Part shown: positions 1 through 7,116 of the stretch, in pieces
How the letters are laid out: each line of letters begins with the position of its first letter
Numbering within the stretch: position 1 is the stretch's first letter
Virus record (IMG/VR): IMGVR_UViG_3300047373_000244
Location: 1 to 21,619 of that record
Origin: a virus
Length of the DNA: 21,619 nucleotides
Reading direction: 5' to 3' (one strand)
The notes under the pieces: generated by a model
The model's database searches: none
Told to the model about the DNA's origin: nothing
Seen by the model: only the letters and a program-made list of their open reading frames with translations
Translations under genes and position numbers: made by a program

Positions 1-3
1 ATT

Positions 4-75
4 ATGTGGACAACACCAGTTGCAACTGAAATGCGTTTCGGTTTTGAAGTAACAATGTACGTAATGAACAAGTAA
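4..75 (+). CDS. pqqA: PqqA-like PQQ precursor peptide
   Basis: Encodes 23 residues, starting MWTTP and containing FGFEVTMY near the end. PqqA is the ribosomal peptide whose Glu and Tyr side chains are cross-linked by the radical SAM enzyme PqqE (with chaperone PqqD) and trimmed to make pyrroloquinoline quinone, the redox cofactor of periplasmic alcohol and sugar dehydrogenases. Seen here: total length 23, Trp2, Pro5, Arg11, Gly13, Glu15 and Tyr19 fall at the same positions as in Klebsiella PqqA as I remember it, including the essential E-x-x-x-Y pair. No pqqB-E gene is in the window, so maturation would depend on the host. The ATG at 4 is chosen because it gives the family's exact length; only three bases precede it, so a longer N-terminus cannot be excluded. 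It is the last gene before a terminator. Confidence 0.8.
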   Translation: MWTTPVATEMRFGFEVTMYVMNK

Positions 76-87
76 TACATGTATTAC
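72..87. repeat. 16-bp perfect palindrome over the pqqA stop
   Basis: GTAATACATGTATTAC is its own reverse complement and covers the pqqA stop codon at 73-75. It could be a DNA-binding site or an RNA hairpin (6-bp stem, CATG loop) protecting the 3' end of the upstream transcript. The function is unknown. Confidence 0.5.
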
Positions 88-100
88 AACGTTTAAATTT

Positions 101-123
101 AAGGGGCTTAGGCCCCTTTTTTT
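101..123 (+). terminator. Rho-independent terminator after pqqA
   Basis: AAGGGGC (101-107), a TTAG loop, then GCCCCTT (112-118) form a 7-bp GC-rich stem, followed at once by a T run to 123. It separates the upstream operon ending in pqqA from the fibre operon. Confidence 0.9.
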
Positions 124-126
124 GTA

Positions 127-140
127 GTATAATCATGGGA
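127..140 (+). promoter_or_regulatory. Probable promoter of the fibre operon
   Basis: A perfect TATAAT (128-133) follows the terminator, and GGGA (137-140) lies where a transcript would begin. No good -35 hexamer is seen at 17 bp, since that region is the terminator stem. A GTATNWT core recurs in the other three wide intergenic gaps of the window, which supports a regulatory role. An activator-dependent or phage-specific promoter is possible. Confidence 0.5.
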
Positions 141-171
141 CATATAATTAAAATTTACATGGAACACTAAG

Positions 172-3100
172 ATGGCATCTAATAAAATTCACCTAGGTAA
201 CACAAAAATAGTATCTGACTCAGAAGCCCCTGAAGGTACTGTAATAGCAACACCCACTAAATCAGGAACTATAGCACTTCTTTCAGATGTTGGAGAGGGC
301 GCGTCACCTGTAGATACTTATACTAAAACTGAAATAGATGCACAACAGGCAAAACAAAACCACGACATAGCTGATAACCATGCATCGACTCAGACCAACT
401 CAAATAGAATTACTAAAAATGAAGAGGATATAGCTGCATTAGAAGCTAGACCTATCGGTGGCGAAACTGTTGATGCTTACACTAAAGATGAAGTAGATGC
501 CCAACAAAATTTACAAGACATAGAGATTGCAAAGAATGCAGAAGCTATTTCAAATATACCAGCACCTATAAGTACATATAGTAAAGACCAAATAGATGCT
601 CAACAAAAAGCACAAGATGATGTAACTGCTACAAAAGCAAATAAAATTGATGTTTATACTAAAGCTGAAGTAGATGCACAACAAGCAGAACAAGATGCAG
701 AAATTGTTAAAAAAGCAGATGCAAAAGATGCCTTTCCTGAAGCACCAGAAGATGGTGAGACATATGCCCGTAACAATAAAACATGGGTGTCTATTAGTGA
801 AACTTCAGGTATACCTGATGCACCTGTTGACGGCAAAATGTATGGTAGAAAAGATGGAGAGTGGGATGCTGTAGCTGATGCAGGAGATATCTATACTAAA
901 GCTCAAATAGACTCACAACAGTCTGCCCAAGATACAAAGATAGATAAGAACAAAACAGACATCGCAAAAAACACAGCAGACATTGCAGCAATACCTGCGC
1001 CTGTAGATGCCTATACTAAAGCCGAAGTAGATGCTTCACAATTAGCACAGGATACAGAGATAGCTAAAAAAGCAGACAAAGAAACTACATACACTAAAGC
1101 TCAAATAGACTCACAACAGTCTGCTCAAGATGTAAAGATAGATAAGAACATAGATGATATACAAACTAATGCAGATGCTATTGCAGCAATACCTGCACCT
1201 ATAGATTCTTATACTAAAGCTGAAGTAGACGCATCTCAAAATGAACAAGATACAGAGATACTTAAGAAAGCGGATAAGGCAGATGTCTATACTAAAACTG
1301 AGATGGACACACAGCAGTCTGCTCAAGATACAAAGATAGATAAGAACGTATCAGATGTTGCAAAAAACACAGCGGACATTACTAAATATACAGCAGATGT
1401 TGCAAAAAACACAGCAGACATCACAAAAAACACAGCAGATATTGCAAAAAATACAGCAGACATAGAAGCAATGCCACCATATGTTGATGCTTATACTAAG
1501 ACTGAAACCAATACTCTATTAGATGGTAAAGCAGACAAAGGAGATACAGCAGAAGCTCTTACATATAAAGGCAGTATTAATGCTACAAATACAGGGGCTC
1601 CAGTAGACGCTAACATTGGAGATCTGTATATCAATGATTTCAATCCCGCTGAACCAAATAAAGTTTACCCTGTAGCTGAGTATGGTGATTGGGGTATGGT
1701 AACTGAGGTTAAGTATAACGATAAGCTAATTAAAGTAGCAGGAGGATGGGATAGGATTGAAGCACCGCAAATTCCAGATGGTATAGAACCTATTGATGCT
1801 TATACTAAAGATGAAGTAGATGCATCTCAAAAAGTACAAGACGATGCTATAGCAAAATTACAAAATCAGAATGCACCGTGGGAACCACATGATTATTTAT
1901 ATGTTAACAACTGTGTTCCAGCCCCTGCACCTGAAGAGACTGGTACATATTGGGATACATTTGTTGCTCCTCAACCAGGAGAAATCTTTTTCGTAGCAAG
2001 ATTTGGTCACCCTTTGGAGGACGATAATTATTCATCAATAGAAACAATTTTTATTTCTAAATACGACAAGAAAGGAAACGAATTACCATTTAAACACGAA
2101 AAAATCTATAATGAAGAAACAGGTGAATTAGAATTTATATCCTATGATGTTTATGGAAAAGAACTTAAATTAAATAGTCCTAATGGTTCTGCTACATATT
2201 TTATGGAAGGAATTGTAGATTCAGATACTGCTCCAGAACATGTTGGCTATGAAGGAGAACCATTTTATGTAATACAACTTGATACCTACGAATCTGAAGT
2301 GCAAGGTACAATAACTGAGGGAGAAATTGCACAAGTAACTTCACCAGAAGATAAGGGAGTCTCAGTTGACTGGAAATTAAAAGAGTATGCATCTGAAGAA
2401 AAGTCTGGATATCCATATCCTCCTGTAAAAATTTCTTCTGCTACCATTAACAACGACACTATAACCATTAATAAATTGTCAATAGGTGCTTCTTTGTATC
2501 ATGACGAGGTTTCAAATATAATGATTGGAAGTGAGCCAAGCTCTAAAGCGCCTTGGTGGGCTGATGACTATTTACCAGGATTACATTGGAATGCACAGGA
2601 TTCAGGTTTCGGAGAATCATCAGGAAACATTGCAATAGGTAGGGGAGCTCTTGGGGCTTGCCAAACCATTTCAGAAAATACAGCAATAGGTTTTGATAGT
2701 TTAACAGATCTTAGGAACGGTTGGAGTAACACTGCTATAGGTTATGGAGCTGGACAAGGTCTTCAATCTGGTCAGAACAATACTTTCATAGGTTATTGGG
2801 CTGGACCAAAAGGACCAGATGCAGAAAACGCTAATAATCAAGTTGTTCTAGGCCATTATGCGGCAGAAGAATTATGGGTAGGTAATAATAAAGTATTCCC
2901 ATTCCCAGATGATTTAGGTGGCGTATGGGAAGAAGTTGGGTCTGGATTTGGAAGAGCTGCTGTAACGCAAGTGTATGGTCTTGGGATTGGAACAGATTAC
3001 CCATATAAACCTTCAGGTAGAACATTACAAGTAGAAGCTGATGGACCAACAAGACTTATTTTAAATAACACGAAAGCTAACATGATGGTTATAAAGGCAG

Positions 3101-3723
3101 ATGACCCTGCGGCTGATTCGTCAAATCAAGGTGGTGGGATAGTAATTTCTGATTATACTGGTACGAATGAAGCTGGTGCTGAACCAATTGCACGATTCAA
3201 TAGTAATGGAGTATTTGTAGAAAAAGACTTATCAGCCAATAGAATACTTGTTGGTTCAGGGAATGGTAATTGGACAAATACTCGTATCGGCAGTAACACC
3301 TTTAAAGACATGGATGATTCAGCAGTTCATAACACAGCAGTAGGAAGACAAGCATTACTTAGTGTTACTAATGGTATTGATAACGTCGCTGTAGGTAGTG
3401 GAGCTTTACAATGGACTAGAGAGGGTAGTAAGAACGTAGGAATAGGTCATGAAGCTGGTTTAAATATAACTACAGGAATTAACAACACTTGTATAGGATA
3501 TGCAGCTCAACCTTCTGACCCTAAAGTATCTAACGAAGTTACTATTGGTAATGATGATGTAACAACTACTAGACTAAAAGGGACAGTGACTGCTAACGGA
3601 ACACCTTTAACAACAACTGTTGATGTAGATACTGCTATTGACAAGAAGTTAGCTATCAAAGATAAACTCATTGAGAAATTATCAGCAAGACTGGATAAAC
3701 TAGAAAAGAGGATGAAAAAATGA
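172..3723 (+). CDS. Long repeat-rich tail fibre protein (1183 aa)
   Basis: A virion fibre likely to recognise the host surface. Residues ~45-570 hold ten copies of a YTK(A/T/D)EVDxxQxxQD motif alternating with heptads such as IAKNTAD, which predicts a long trimeric coiled coil. Residues ~815-905 and ~1050-1135 carry NxAIGxxAL / NTAVGxxAL repeats, the YadA-head-like pattern common in phage fibres and tailspikes. The last ~25 residues (IKDKLIEKLSARLDKLEK) form a short coiled coil; the S74 intramolecular chaperone often found after such repeats is not evident. SD-like GGAA at 161-164 supports the ATG at 172. The stop overlaps the next start (ATGA at 3720), implying translational coupling. The fibre role is well supported; the receptor is unknown. 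Confidence 0.85.
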   Translation: MASNKIHLGNTKIVSDSEAPEGTVIATPTKSGTIALLSDVGEGASPVDTYTKTEIDAQQAKQNHDIADNHASTQTNSNRITKNEEDIAALEARPIGGETVDAYTKDEVDAQQNLQDIEIAKNAEAISNIPAPISTYSKDQIDAQQKAQDDVTATKANKIDVYTKAEVDAQQAEQDAEIVKKADAKDAFPEAPEDGETYARNNKTWVSISETSGIPDAPVDGKMYGRKDGEWDAVADAGDIYTKAQIDSQQSAQDTKIDKNKTDIAKNTADIAAIPAPVDAYTKAEVDASQLAQDTEIAKKADKETTYTKAQIDSQQSAQDVKIDKNIDDIQTNADAIAAIPAPIDSYTKAEVDASQNEQDTEILKKADKADVYTKTEMDTQQSAQDTKIDKNVSDVAKNTADITKYTADVAKNTADITKNTADIAKNTADIEAMPPYVDAYTKTETNTLLDGKADKGDTAEALTYKGSINATNTGAPVDANIGDLYINDFNPAEPNKVYPVAEYGDWGMVTEVKYNDKLIKVAGGWDRIEAPQIPDGIEPIDAYTKDEVDASQKVQDDAIAKLQNQNAPWEPHDYLYVNNCVPAPAPEETGTYWDTFVAPQPGEIFFVARFGHPLEDDNYSSIETIFISKYDKKGNELPFKHEKIYNEETGELEFISYDVYGKELKLNSPNGSATYFMEGIVDSDTAPEHVGYEGEPFYVIQLDTYESEVQGTITEGEIAQVTSPEDKGVSVDWKLKEYASEEKSGYPYPPVKISSATINNDTITINKLSIGASLYHDEVSNIMIGSEPSSKAPWWADDYLPGLHWNAQDSGFGESSGNIAIGRGALGACQTISENTAIGFDSLTDLRNGWSNTAIGYGAGQGLQSGQNNTFIGYWAGPKGPDAENANNQVVLGHYAAEELWVGNNKVFPFPDDLGGVWEEVGSGFGRAAVTQVYGLGIGTDYPYKPSGRTLQVEADGPTRLILNNTKANMMVIKADDPAADSSNQGGGIVISDYTGTNEAGAEPIARFNSNGVFVEKDLSANRILVGSGNGNWTNTRIGSNTFKDMDDSAVHNTAVGRQALLSVTNGIDNVAVGSGALQWTREGSKNVGIGHEAGLNITTGINNTCIGYAAQPSDPKVSNEVTIGNDDVTTTRLKGTVTANGTPLTTTVDVDTAIDKKLAIKDKLIEKLSARLDKLEKRMKK
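895..1347 (+). repeat. 198-bp super-repeat inside the fibre gene
   Basis: Blocks beginning ACTAAA at 895, 1093 and 1291 are spaced exactly 198 bp (66 codons). The ~57-bp blocks at 895-951 and 1093-1149 are nearly identical. The intermediate motifs at 1015 and 1213 keep the same 198-bp spacing. This indicates recent in-frame tandem duplication of a two-motif unit. Confidence 0.85.
1336..1461 (+). repeat. Tandem 21-bp (7-residue) repeats
   Basis: Six consecutive 21-base units encode IDKNVSD, VAKNTAD, ITKYTAD, VAKNTAD, ITKNTAD and IAKNTAD. The exact heptad period and the I/V and T positions fit a trimeric coiled coil. The near-identity of units suggests length change by slippage or recombination. 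Confidence 0.9.
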
Positions 3724-5573
3724 AATTAAAAGACATCATAAAAAAGTTTTCTGAAGAGCCAGAAAAGATTAAGAAGAAGCCAAAAGCTAAAGCTAAGGCT
3801 AAAGCTAAACCAAAAGCTGAACCTAAAGTTGACTATATAGATGAGGAAGTCCCAGGATTAATCCAAATCAATAAATATACAAGGCCCTTTGAAATTACAG
3901 GTACGGGTATTCTATTCCCTGATGGATCAGTTCAATCAACAGCACAAGGCGGAACTGTAGAGATTGACCCAGACGTAATAAAACAAGTAGAACAGAACAC
4001 CTCGGACATTGCAAAAAACGCAGCGGATATAGCAGCTATAGAGATTCCTGAGATTCCAGAAATACCTGAGATTCCAGACCCAATAGATGCCTATACCAAA
4101 GCTGAGGTAGATGCTTTACAAGAAGCTCAAGATGAAATTATTGATTTAAAAGCACCTCAAGAAACTACATATACTAAAGCTCAAATAGACTCCTCACAGG
4201 GAGCTCAAGACGCCCAGATTGCTTCTAAAGCACCTCAAGCTACTACTTATACCAAAGCTGAAGTAGACTCCTCGCAGGGAGCTCAAGATGTTAAGATTGC
4301 TAAAAATTTGGCAGACATTTCAACTAATAAATCTAATATAACAGCCAATGCAACTACTATTGGTGCAGTATCAACAAGAGTAACTGCTGCTGAAAACGAT
4401 ATCATTGAGTTAGAAGAAGAGATTGAAGCTCTTGCACCCTCGTTTGACCGAGGTCACTGGGAACACGACCCAGTAGAAGGTATGGCAGCTAGAGCTCCGA
4501 TTGAAGGTGCATACTATCTAGCAGGTAATGCTACTCAAATTGTACAGAAGTTTGAAGAAACTCATCAAATCTACTTTCACAATGTAGACTCTGAAGAGCC
4601 ACCACAGACTCATACGTTTGACGATATAACTGAAGGTATGTACATAGAGATGTTTGAAGGATTAGACAGCTCATTCTTACTAGGTGTAGTTGAAACTGTA
4701 ACTAAAGGTTCTTCTCATACAGTGATAGATGTTACTGTAGTGAAAGCCGAAGGTGGTCCAGGAGAAGAAGACGACACTGTTATATCAGGAGCGAGTGTAA
4801 GAGATGGTGTACGAGTTAAGTTCTTTAATCTTGCTGAAGGTGAGCTAGACCTTGATGGTTATATGCAAACATCTGGTGGTACATTCACAGGTGAAGTCAA
4901 ACACAAAAAAGACATTATTATTGAACCTACACTGCCAAGCAGATTTGTTACTTTTAAGAATCGCTATGCTACAAACGCAGACGGCAGTGATGCTGGTGCT
5001 GGTGGTACAGCTTTTGGTGTTAACTTTGACCTAGACCATGGCAACTCTGGATACAATCAGGTAAAGTTTACTAACAGAAGTGGTGATATATTATCAGTTA
5101 ATGGTGGCTCTAATCCAGCAGCTAAATACAACGGTAGAATAACAGACGACAAGCATCTTGTTACTAAAGCTTATGTAGATTCTAAAGCAGGTAAAGATTT
5201 AGTTGTTCTCCATTCAGGTGGTAATACATTTAAGTTTAACTCTAGTTCAAACGCTCCAAATACTAATTACTTTACTACTGTATCTAGCTTAACATCCTCT
5301 AACAAAGAGTGGCATTTTAGAAACTTATGGGATTACACAGGTATTGGTGTTAATTGTAAAGACTATGAAGCTACAGCTGGAAGTATGTTTGAGCTTTGGG
5401 ATGGAACCAACCTGTTAGTAAAGACATCTATAAGAGACTGGAAGACTTCAACTAGAGGCAACACTTCTATGATGTTTAATTGTGCTGGATATAAGCCAAC
5501 AGTTTATGCCGCAGAGTATTTAAGTGAGTCTAAGATTTACGGCGTTGTCTTAACTAACATGGTGAAGAAATAG
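3720..5573 (+). CDS. Second repeat-rich tail fibre protein (617 aa)
   Basis: Probable partner of the upstream fibre, translated through an ATGA overlap. The N-terminus is very basic (KAKAKAKAKPKAEPK, residues ~19-35). It is followed by a GTGILFPDGSVQSTA stretch typical of phage fibre shaft starts, an IPEIPEIPEIPD linker near residue 110, and three YTKAxxDxxQxxQD repeats at ~residues 122-200. A coiled-coil segment lies around residues 210-240 and a presumably globular C-terminal half follows. The repeat DNA is close to that of the first fibre: bases 4161-4190 differ from 1081-1110 at one position of 30, so the two genes share or exchange modules. No enzymatic motif is recognised in the C-terminal region, which probably carries binding or oligomerisation functions. 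Confidence 0.75.
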   Translation: MKLKDIIKKFSEEPEKIKKKPKAKAKAKAKPKAEPKVDYIDEEVPGLIQINKYTRPFEITGTGILFPDGSVQSTAQGGTVEIDPDVIKQVEQNTSDIAKNAADIAAIEIPEIPEIPEIPDPIDAYTKAEVDALQEAQDEIIDLKAPQETTYTKAQIDSSQGAQDAQIASKAPQATTYTKAEVDSSQGAQDVKIAKNLADISTNKSNITANATTIGAVSTRVTAAENDIIELEEEIEALAPSFDRGHWEHDPVEGMAARAPIEGAYYLAGNATQIVQKFEETHQIYFHNVDSEEPPQTHTFDDITEGMYIEMFEGLDSSFLLGVVETVTKGSSHTVIDVTVVKAEGGPGEEDDTVISGASVRDGVRVKFFNLAEGELDLDGYMQTSGGTFTGEVKHKKDIIIEPTLPSRFVTFKNRYATNADGSDAGAGGTAFGVNFDLDHGNSGYNQVKFTNRSGDILSVNGGSNPAAKYNGRITDDKHLVTKAYVDSKAGKDLVVLHSGGNTFKFNSSSNAPNTNYFTTVSSLTSSNKEWHFRNLWDYTGIGVNCKDYEATAGSMFELWDGTNLLVKTSIRDWKTSTRGNTSMMFNCAGYKPTVYAAEYLSESKIYGVVLTNMVKK

Positions 5574-5597
5574 GGTAGATAAAATATGAAATAAGTA

Positions 5598-5617
5598 GTA
5601 TGATAATATAACTGGGA
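5598..5617 (+). promoter_or_regulatory. Possible promoter before the small-protein operon
   Basis: GTATGAT (5598-5604) shares the GTAGTAT(A/G)AT stretch of the 127-133 element and is followed by TGGGAACATA, compared with TGGGACATA at 136-144. No terminator or good -35 is seen upstream. The matching sequence in an otherwise gene-free gap is the main support. Confidence 0.4.
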
Positions 5618-5626
5618 ACATAACCG

Positions 5627-5677
5627 ACTTATCAAACTGCCCCAGCAGACGCATACACGATTGATAAGTTATAACTT
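5627..5677 (+). promoter_or_regulatory. Foldable 5' leader with alternative pairings
   Basis: ACTTATCAA (5627-5635) is the exact reverse complement of TTGATAAGT (5661-5669). The enclosed stretch contains a small hairpin CTGC-CCCA-GCAG (5637-5648). The 3' arm overlaps a second palindrome, AAGTTATAACTT (5666-5677), so the two helices cannot both form. It ends just before the SD (GGAG, 5683-5686) of the 58-residue gene. It could be a regulatory leader or a processing site; no known riboswitch consensus is recognised. Confidence 0.45.
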
Positions 5678-5694
5678 TGTATGGAGAAATCAAA

Positions 5695-5871
5695 ATGGCA
5701 ACAACTACATTCAGTGGGCCGGTAGTATCTAAAAACGGCTTTTCATCAGCAGGCGGTTCATTCACAATTAATAGCGAAGTGGTAATCATGGCAAACTTGC
5801 CTACATCTGACCCTTCTGTCGCAGGACAGTTATGGAATAACGCTGGCGCTTTAGCAGTATCAGCAGGATAA
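5695..5871 (+). CDS. Small virion-type protein, GPV.S.NGF family (58 aa)
   Basis: Not assigned to a named family. The N-terminus (FSGPVVSKNGFSSAG) closely matches that of the next gene (FIGPVRSHNGFISTG), so the two share a short module and probably a docking or decoration role. The C-terminus (PSVAGQLWNNAGALAVSAG) has the form often found as 'GxLWNdxGxLkVS' in phage surface proteins. The start at 5695 is chosen over an in-frame ATG at 5677 because GGAG (5683-5686) is correctly spaced. It is first in its operon, downstream of a structured leader. A structural role is inferred from context. Confidence 0.65.
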   Translation: MATTTFSGPVVSKNGFSSAGGSFTINSEVVIMANLPTSDPSVAGQLWNNAGALAVSAG

Positions 5872-5877
5872 TACATT

Positions 5878-6477
5878 ATGTCAATGACATCTTTTATAGG
5901 ACCTGTCAGATCACATAATGGCTTTATTAGTACTGGTGAGGACAGTGTTGTATCCTTTCCAGGCGGTACGCTTAATCTAACTGTTGAAGGACAATCAGGT
6001 AAACAGATTACTATATCTGCAAACGGAGGCACAATCAATCTACCAGCTATTATTAGTTCAGGTGATGACTGTAACTTTGGAATGCAGTATAGCTTTATCG
6101 TTTTAGCTGACCTTACTTCACCTATTACATTTAATACTGGAAAAATAGCGGATACGTTCTACGGAACAATTAACTATTGTGATGATGCAGGTGGGCTAGC
6201 AGGATTCTATCATACACCTGGCACTGCTAATACAATATCAGGCGATGGAGATTCTACAGGCGGAGAAGCAGGTTCTGTATATGTCTTAACTTGTATTGGT
6301 GCAAATGCATGGAGTATCCAAGGGGTAGCAGTATTTCCAACAGATGCGACACCGGCATCACCATTTATAACTAGGGTAGCTAGAAAGAAAGCTAAACCTA
6401 AACCACCGACAAAAAAATTAGCTGACCCTAATCCAATGGCAAAAGCTAATAAAGGCAAGAAAAGAAGGTGGGCTTAG
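5878..6477 (+). CDS. Putative virion decoration-type protein (199 aa)
   Basis: It begins with the same GPVxSxNGFxSxG module as the 58-residue neighbour. Residues ~28-160 look like a beta-rich, Gly/Thr/Ser-rich fold (GGTLNLTVEG, LTSPITFNTGK). The last ~35 residues switch sharply to a basic tail (KKAKPKPPTKK ... KGKKRRWA). AGGA at 5865-5868 fits the ATG at 5878; an alternative ATG lies at 5884. The basic tail could contact DNA or an acidic capsid or fibre surface. No catalytic motif is recognised. It is probably a structural protein, but its exact place in the virion cannot be told. Confidence 0.65.
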   Translation: MSMTSFIGPVRSHNGFISTGEDSVVSFPGGTLNLTVEGQSGKQITISANGGTINLPAIISSGDDCNFGMQYSFIVLADLTSPITFNTGKIADTFYGTINYCDDAGGLAGFYHTPGTANTISGDGDSTGGEAGSVYVLTCIGANAWSIQGVAVFPTDATPASPFITRVARKKAKPKPPTKKLADPNPMAKANKGKKRRWA

Positions 6478-6564
6478 ATGGACGAAGAGCCCAAACCTGT
6501 AAGTAATAAAGAGCGCCTTGAGGAATTGAGACGTTGGTTTGAAGCATTAGGAGATTGTGTGTAA
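6478..6564 (+). CDS. Tiny helical protein (28 aa)
   Basis: A 28-residue frame directly abuts the preceding stop (TAG then ATG) and overlaps the next start in TAATG. The peptide ends with an amphipathic stretch, NKERLEELRRWFEALGDCV. GAAGG upstream (6464-6468) is a plausible SD. The perfect fit between two coupled genes makes it more likely real than chance. Its function is unknown. Confidence 0.5.
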   Translation: MDEEPKPVSNKERLEELRRWFEALGDCV

Positions 6565-6860
6565 TGGCAACACCTAAGAAAAAAGGAATGGGAATCAAAA
6601 CTTCTGTTAAGTCAGGTAATTTTAGAAAGACTAAAACAGGAGCGGGAATGACAAAGAAAGGCGTTGCAGCCTATCGGAAAGCAAACCCAGGTTCTAAACT
6701 TAAAACAGCAGTAACAGGAAAAGTAAAGAAAGGTTCTAAAGATGCAAAGAGACGTAAGTCATTTTGTGCAAGGTCTGCAGGACAAATGAAAGACTTTCCT
6801 AAAGCTGCAAAAGACCCAAACTCTAGATTACGTCAAGCACGTAAAAGATGGAAGTGTTAA
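6564..6860 (+). CDS. Basic conserved phage protein, SFCAR...RKRWKC type (98 aa)
   Basis: A highly basic protein with about 30% Lys/Arg. The pattern G.TKKGVAAYRKANPGSKLKTAV, then RRKSFCARSAGQMK, KDPNSRLRQARKRWKC is a recurring marine phage protein that I associate, without certainty, with the DUF6321 type. The conserved Cys residues (C-terminal WKC and SFCAR) could bind metal or form a disulfide. The start at 6564 is chosen over a TTG at 6555: it gives a TAATG overlap and has TAGGAG at 6548-6553. It is a likely virion-associated or DNA-condensing protein, but this is inference. Confidence 0.75.
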   Translation: MATPKKKGMGIKTSVKSGNFRKTKTGAGMTKKGVAAYRKANPGSKLKTAVTGKVKKGSKDAKRRKSFCARSAGQMKDFPKAAKDPNSRLRQARKRWKC

Positions 6861-6872
6861 TAGGAGAAAGTA

Positions 6873-7100
6873 ATGGCAGACGGTAAGAAAAAAAGTAGTC
6901 CTGAGAAAAATGTATTTGACAAATACATGAAGGACAATCCATTGTTTAAAGGTGCGGATAAGATTCAAAAACACCTAAAAGACAAACTAGAGAAGAAGGG
7001 CAAAAAGAAAGTTAAGAAAATGAAAAAAGGTGGCGCTGTTACAAAACATCGTGGCGACGGCTGTGTTATTAAAGGACGAACTAAAGGCCGCATGGTCTAA
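6873..7100 (+). CDS. Lysine-rich KKGG protein (75 aa)
   Basis: A predicted short helix-rich N-terminus (residues 15-50, DKYMKDNPLFKGADKIQKHLKDKLEKK) is followed by a basic tail: KKMKKGGAV, KHRGDGCVIKGRTKGRMV. The tail type 'KKGGxV...GDGxxxxGxTKGRM' is seen in many marine phage small proteins, and related KKGG stretches occur in the next two genes. GGAG at 6863-6866 serves as SD. The function is unknown; a minor virion or DNA-binding protein is likely from charge and context. Confidence 0.7.
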   Translation: MADGKKKSSPEKNVFDKYMKDNPLFKGADKIQKHLKDKLEKKGKKKVKKMKKGGAVTKHRGDGCVIKGRTKGRMV

Positions 7101-7116
7101 CTCAAGGAGAATTAAA

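Noticed and set aside
127-145. T7-type single-subunit RNA polymerase promoter (GGGA start)
   Set aside because: The GGGA after an AT stretch is suggestive, but the rest does not match a T7 consensus and no phage polymerase is in the window.
895-1461. CRISPR-like or diversity-generating retroelement repeats
   Set aside because: Repeats are in-frame coding heptads with no unique spacers; no reverse transcriptase or template with adenine-specific changes is seen.
3600-3723. S74 endosialidase-type chaperone at the fibre C-terminus
   Set aside because: Only a short coiled coil is visible; the chain is too short after the last repeat block.
5627-5677. Match to glutamine (glnA/downstream-peptide) or preQ1 riboswitch
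   Set aside because: Considered because such RNAs occur in marine phages, but the remembered conserved cores are not present.
5550-6038. 162-codon minus-strand open frame
   Set aside because: It lies opposite the GPV.S.NGF genes and the leader; no SD, no recognisable domain, and all supported genes are on the + strand.
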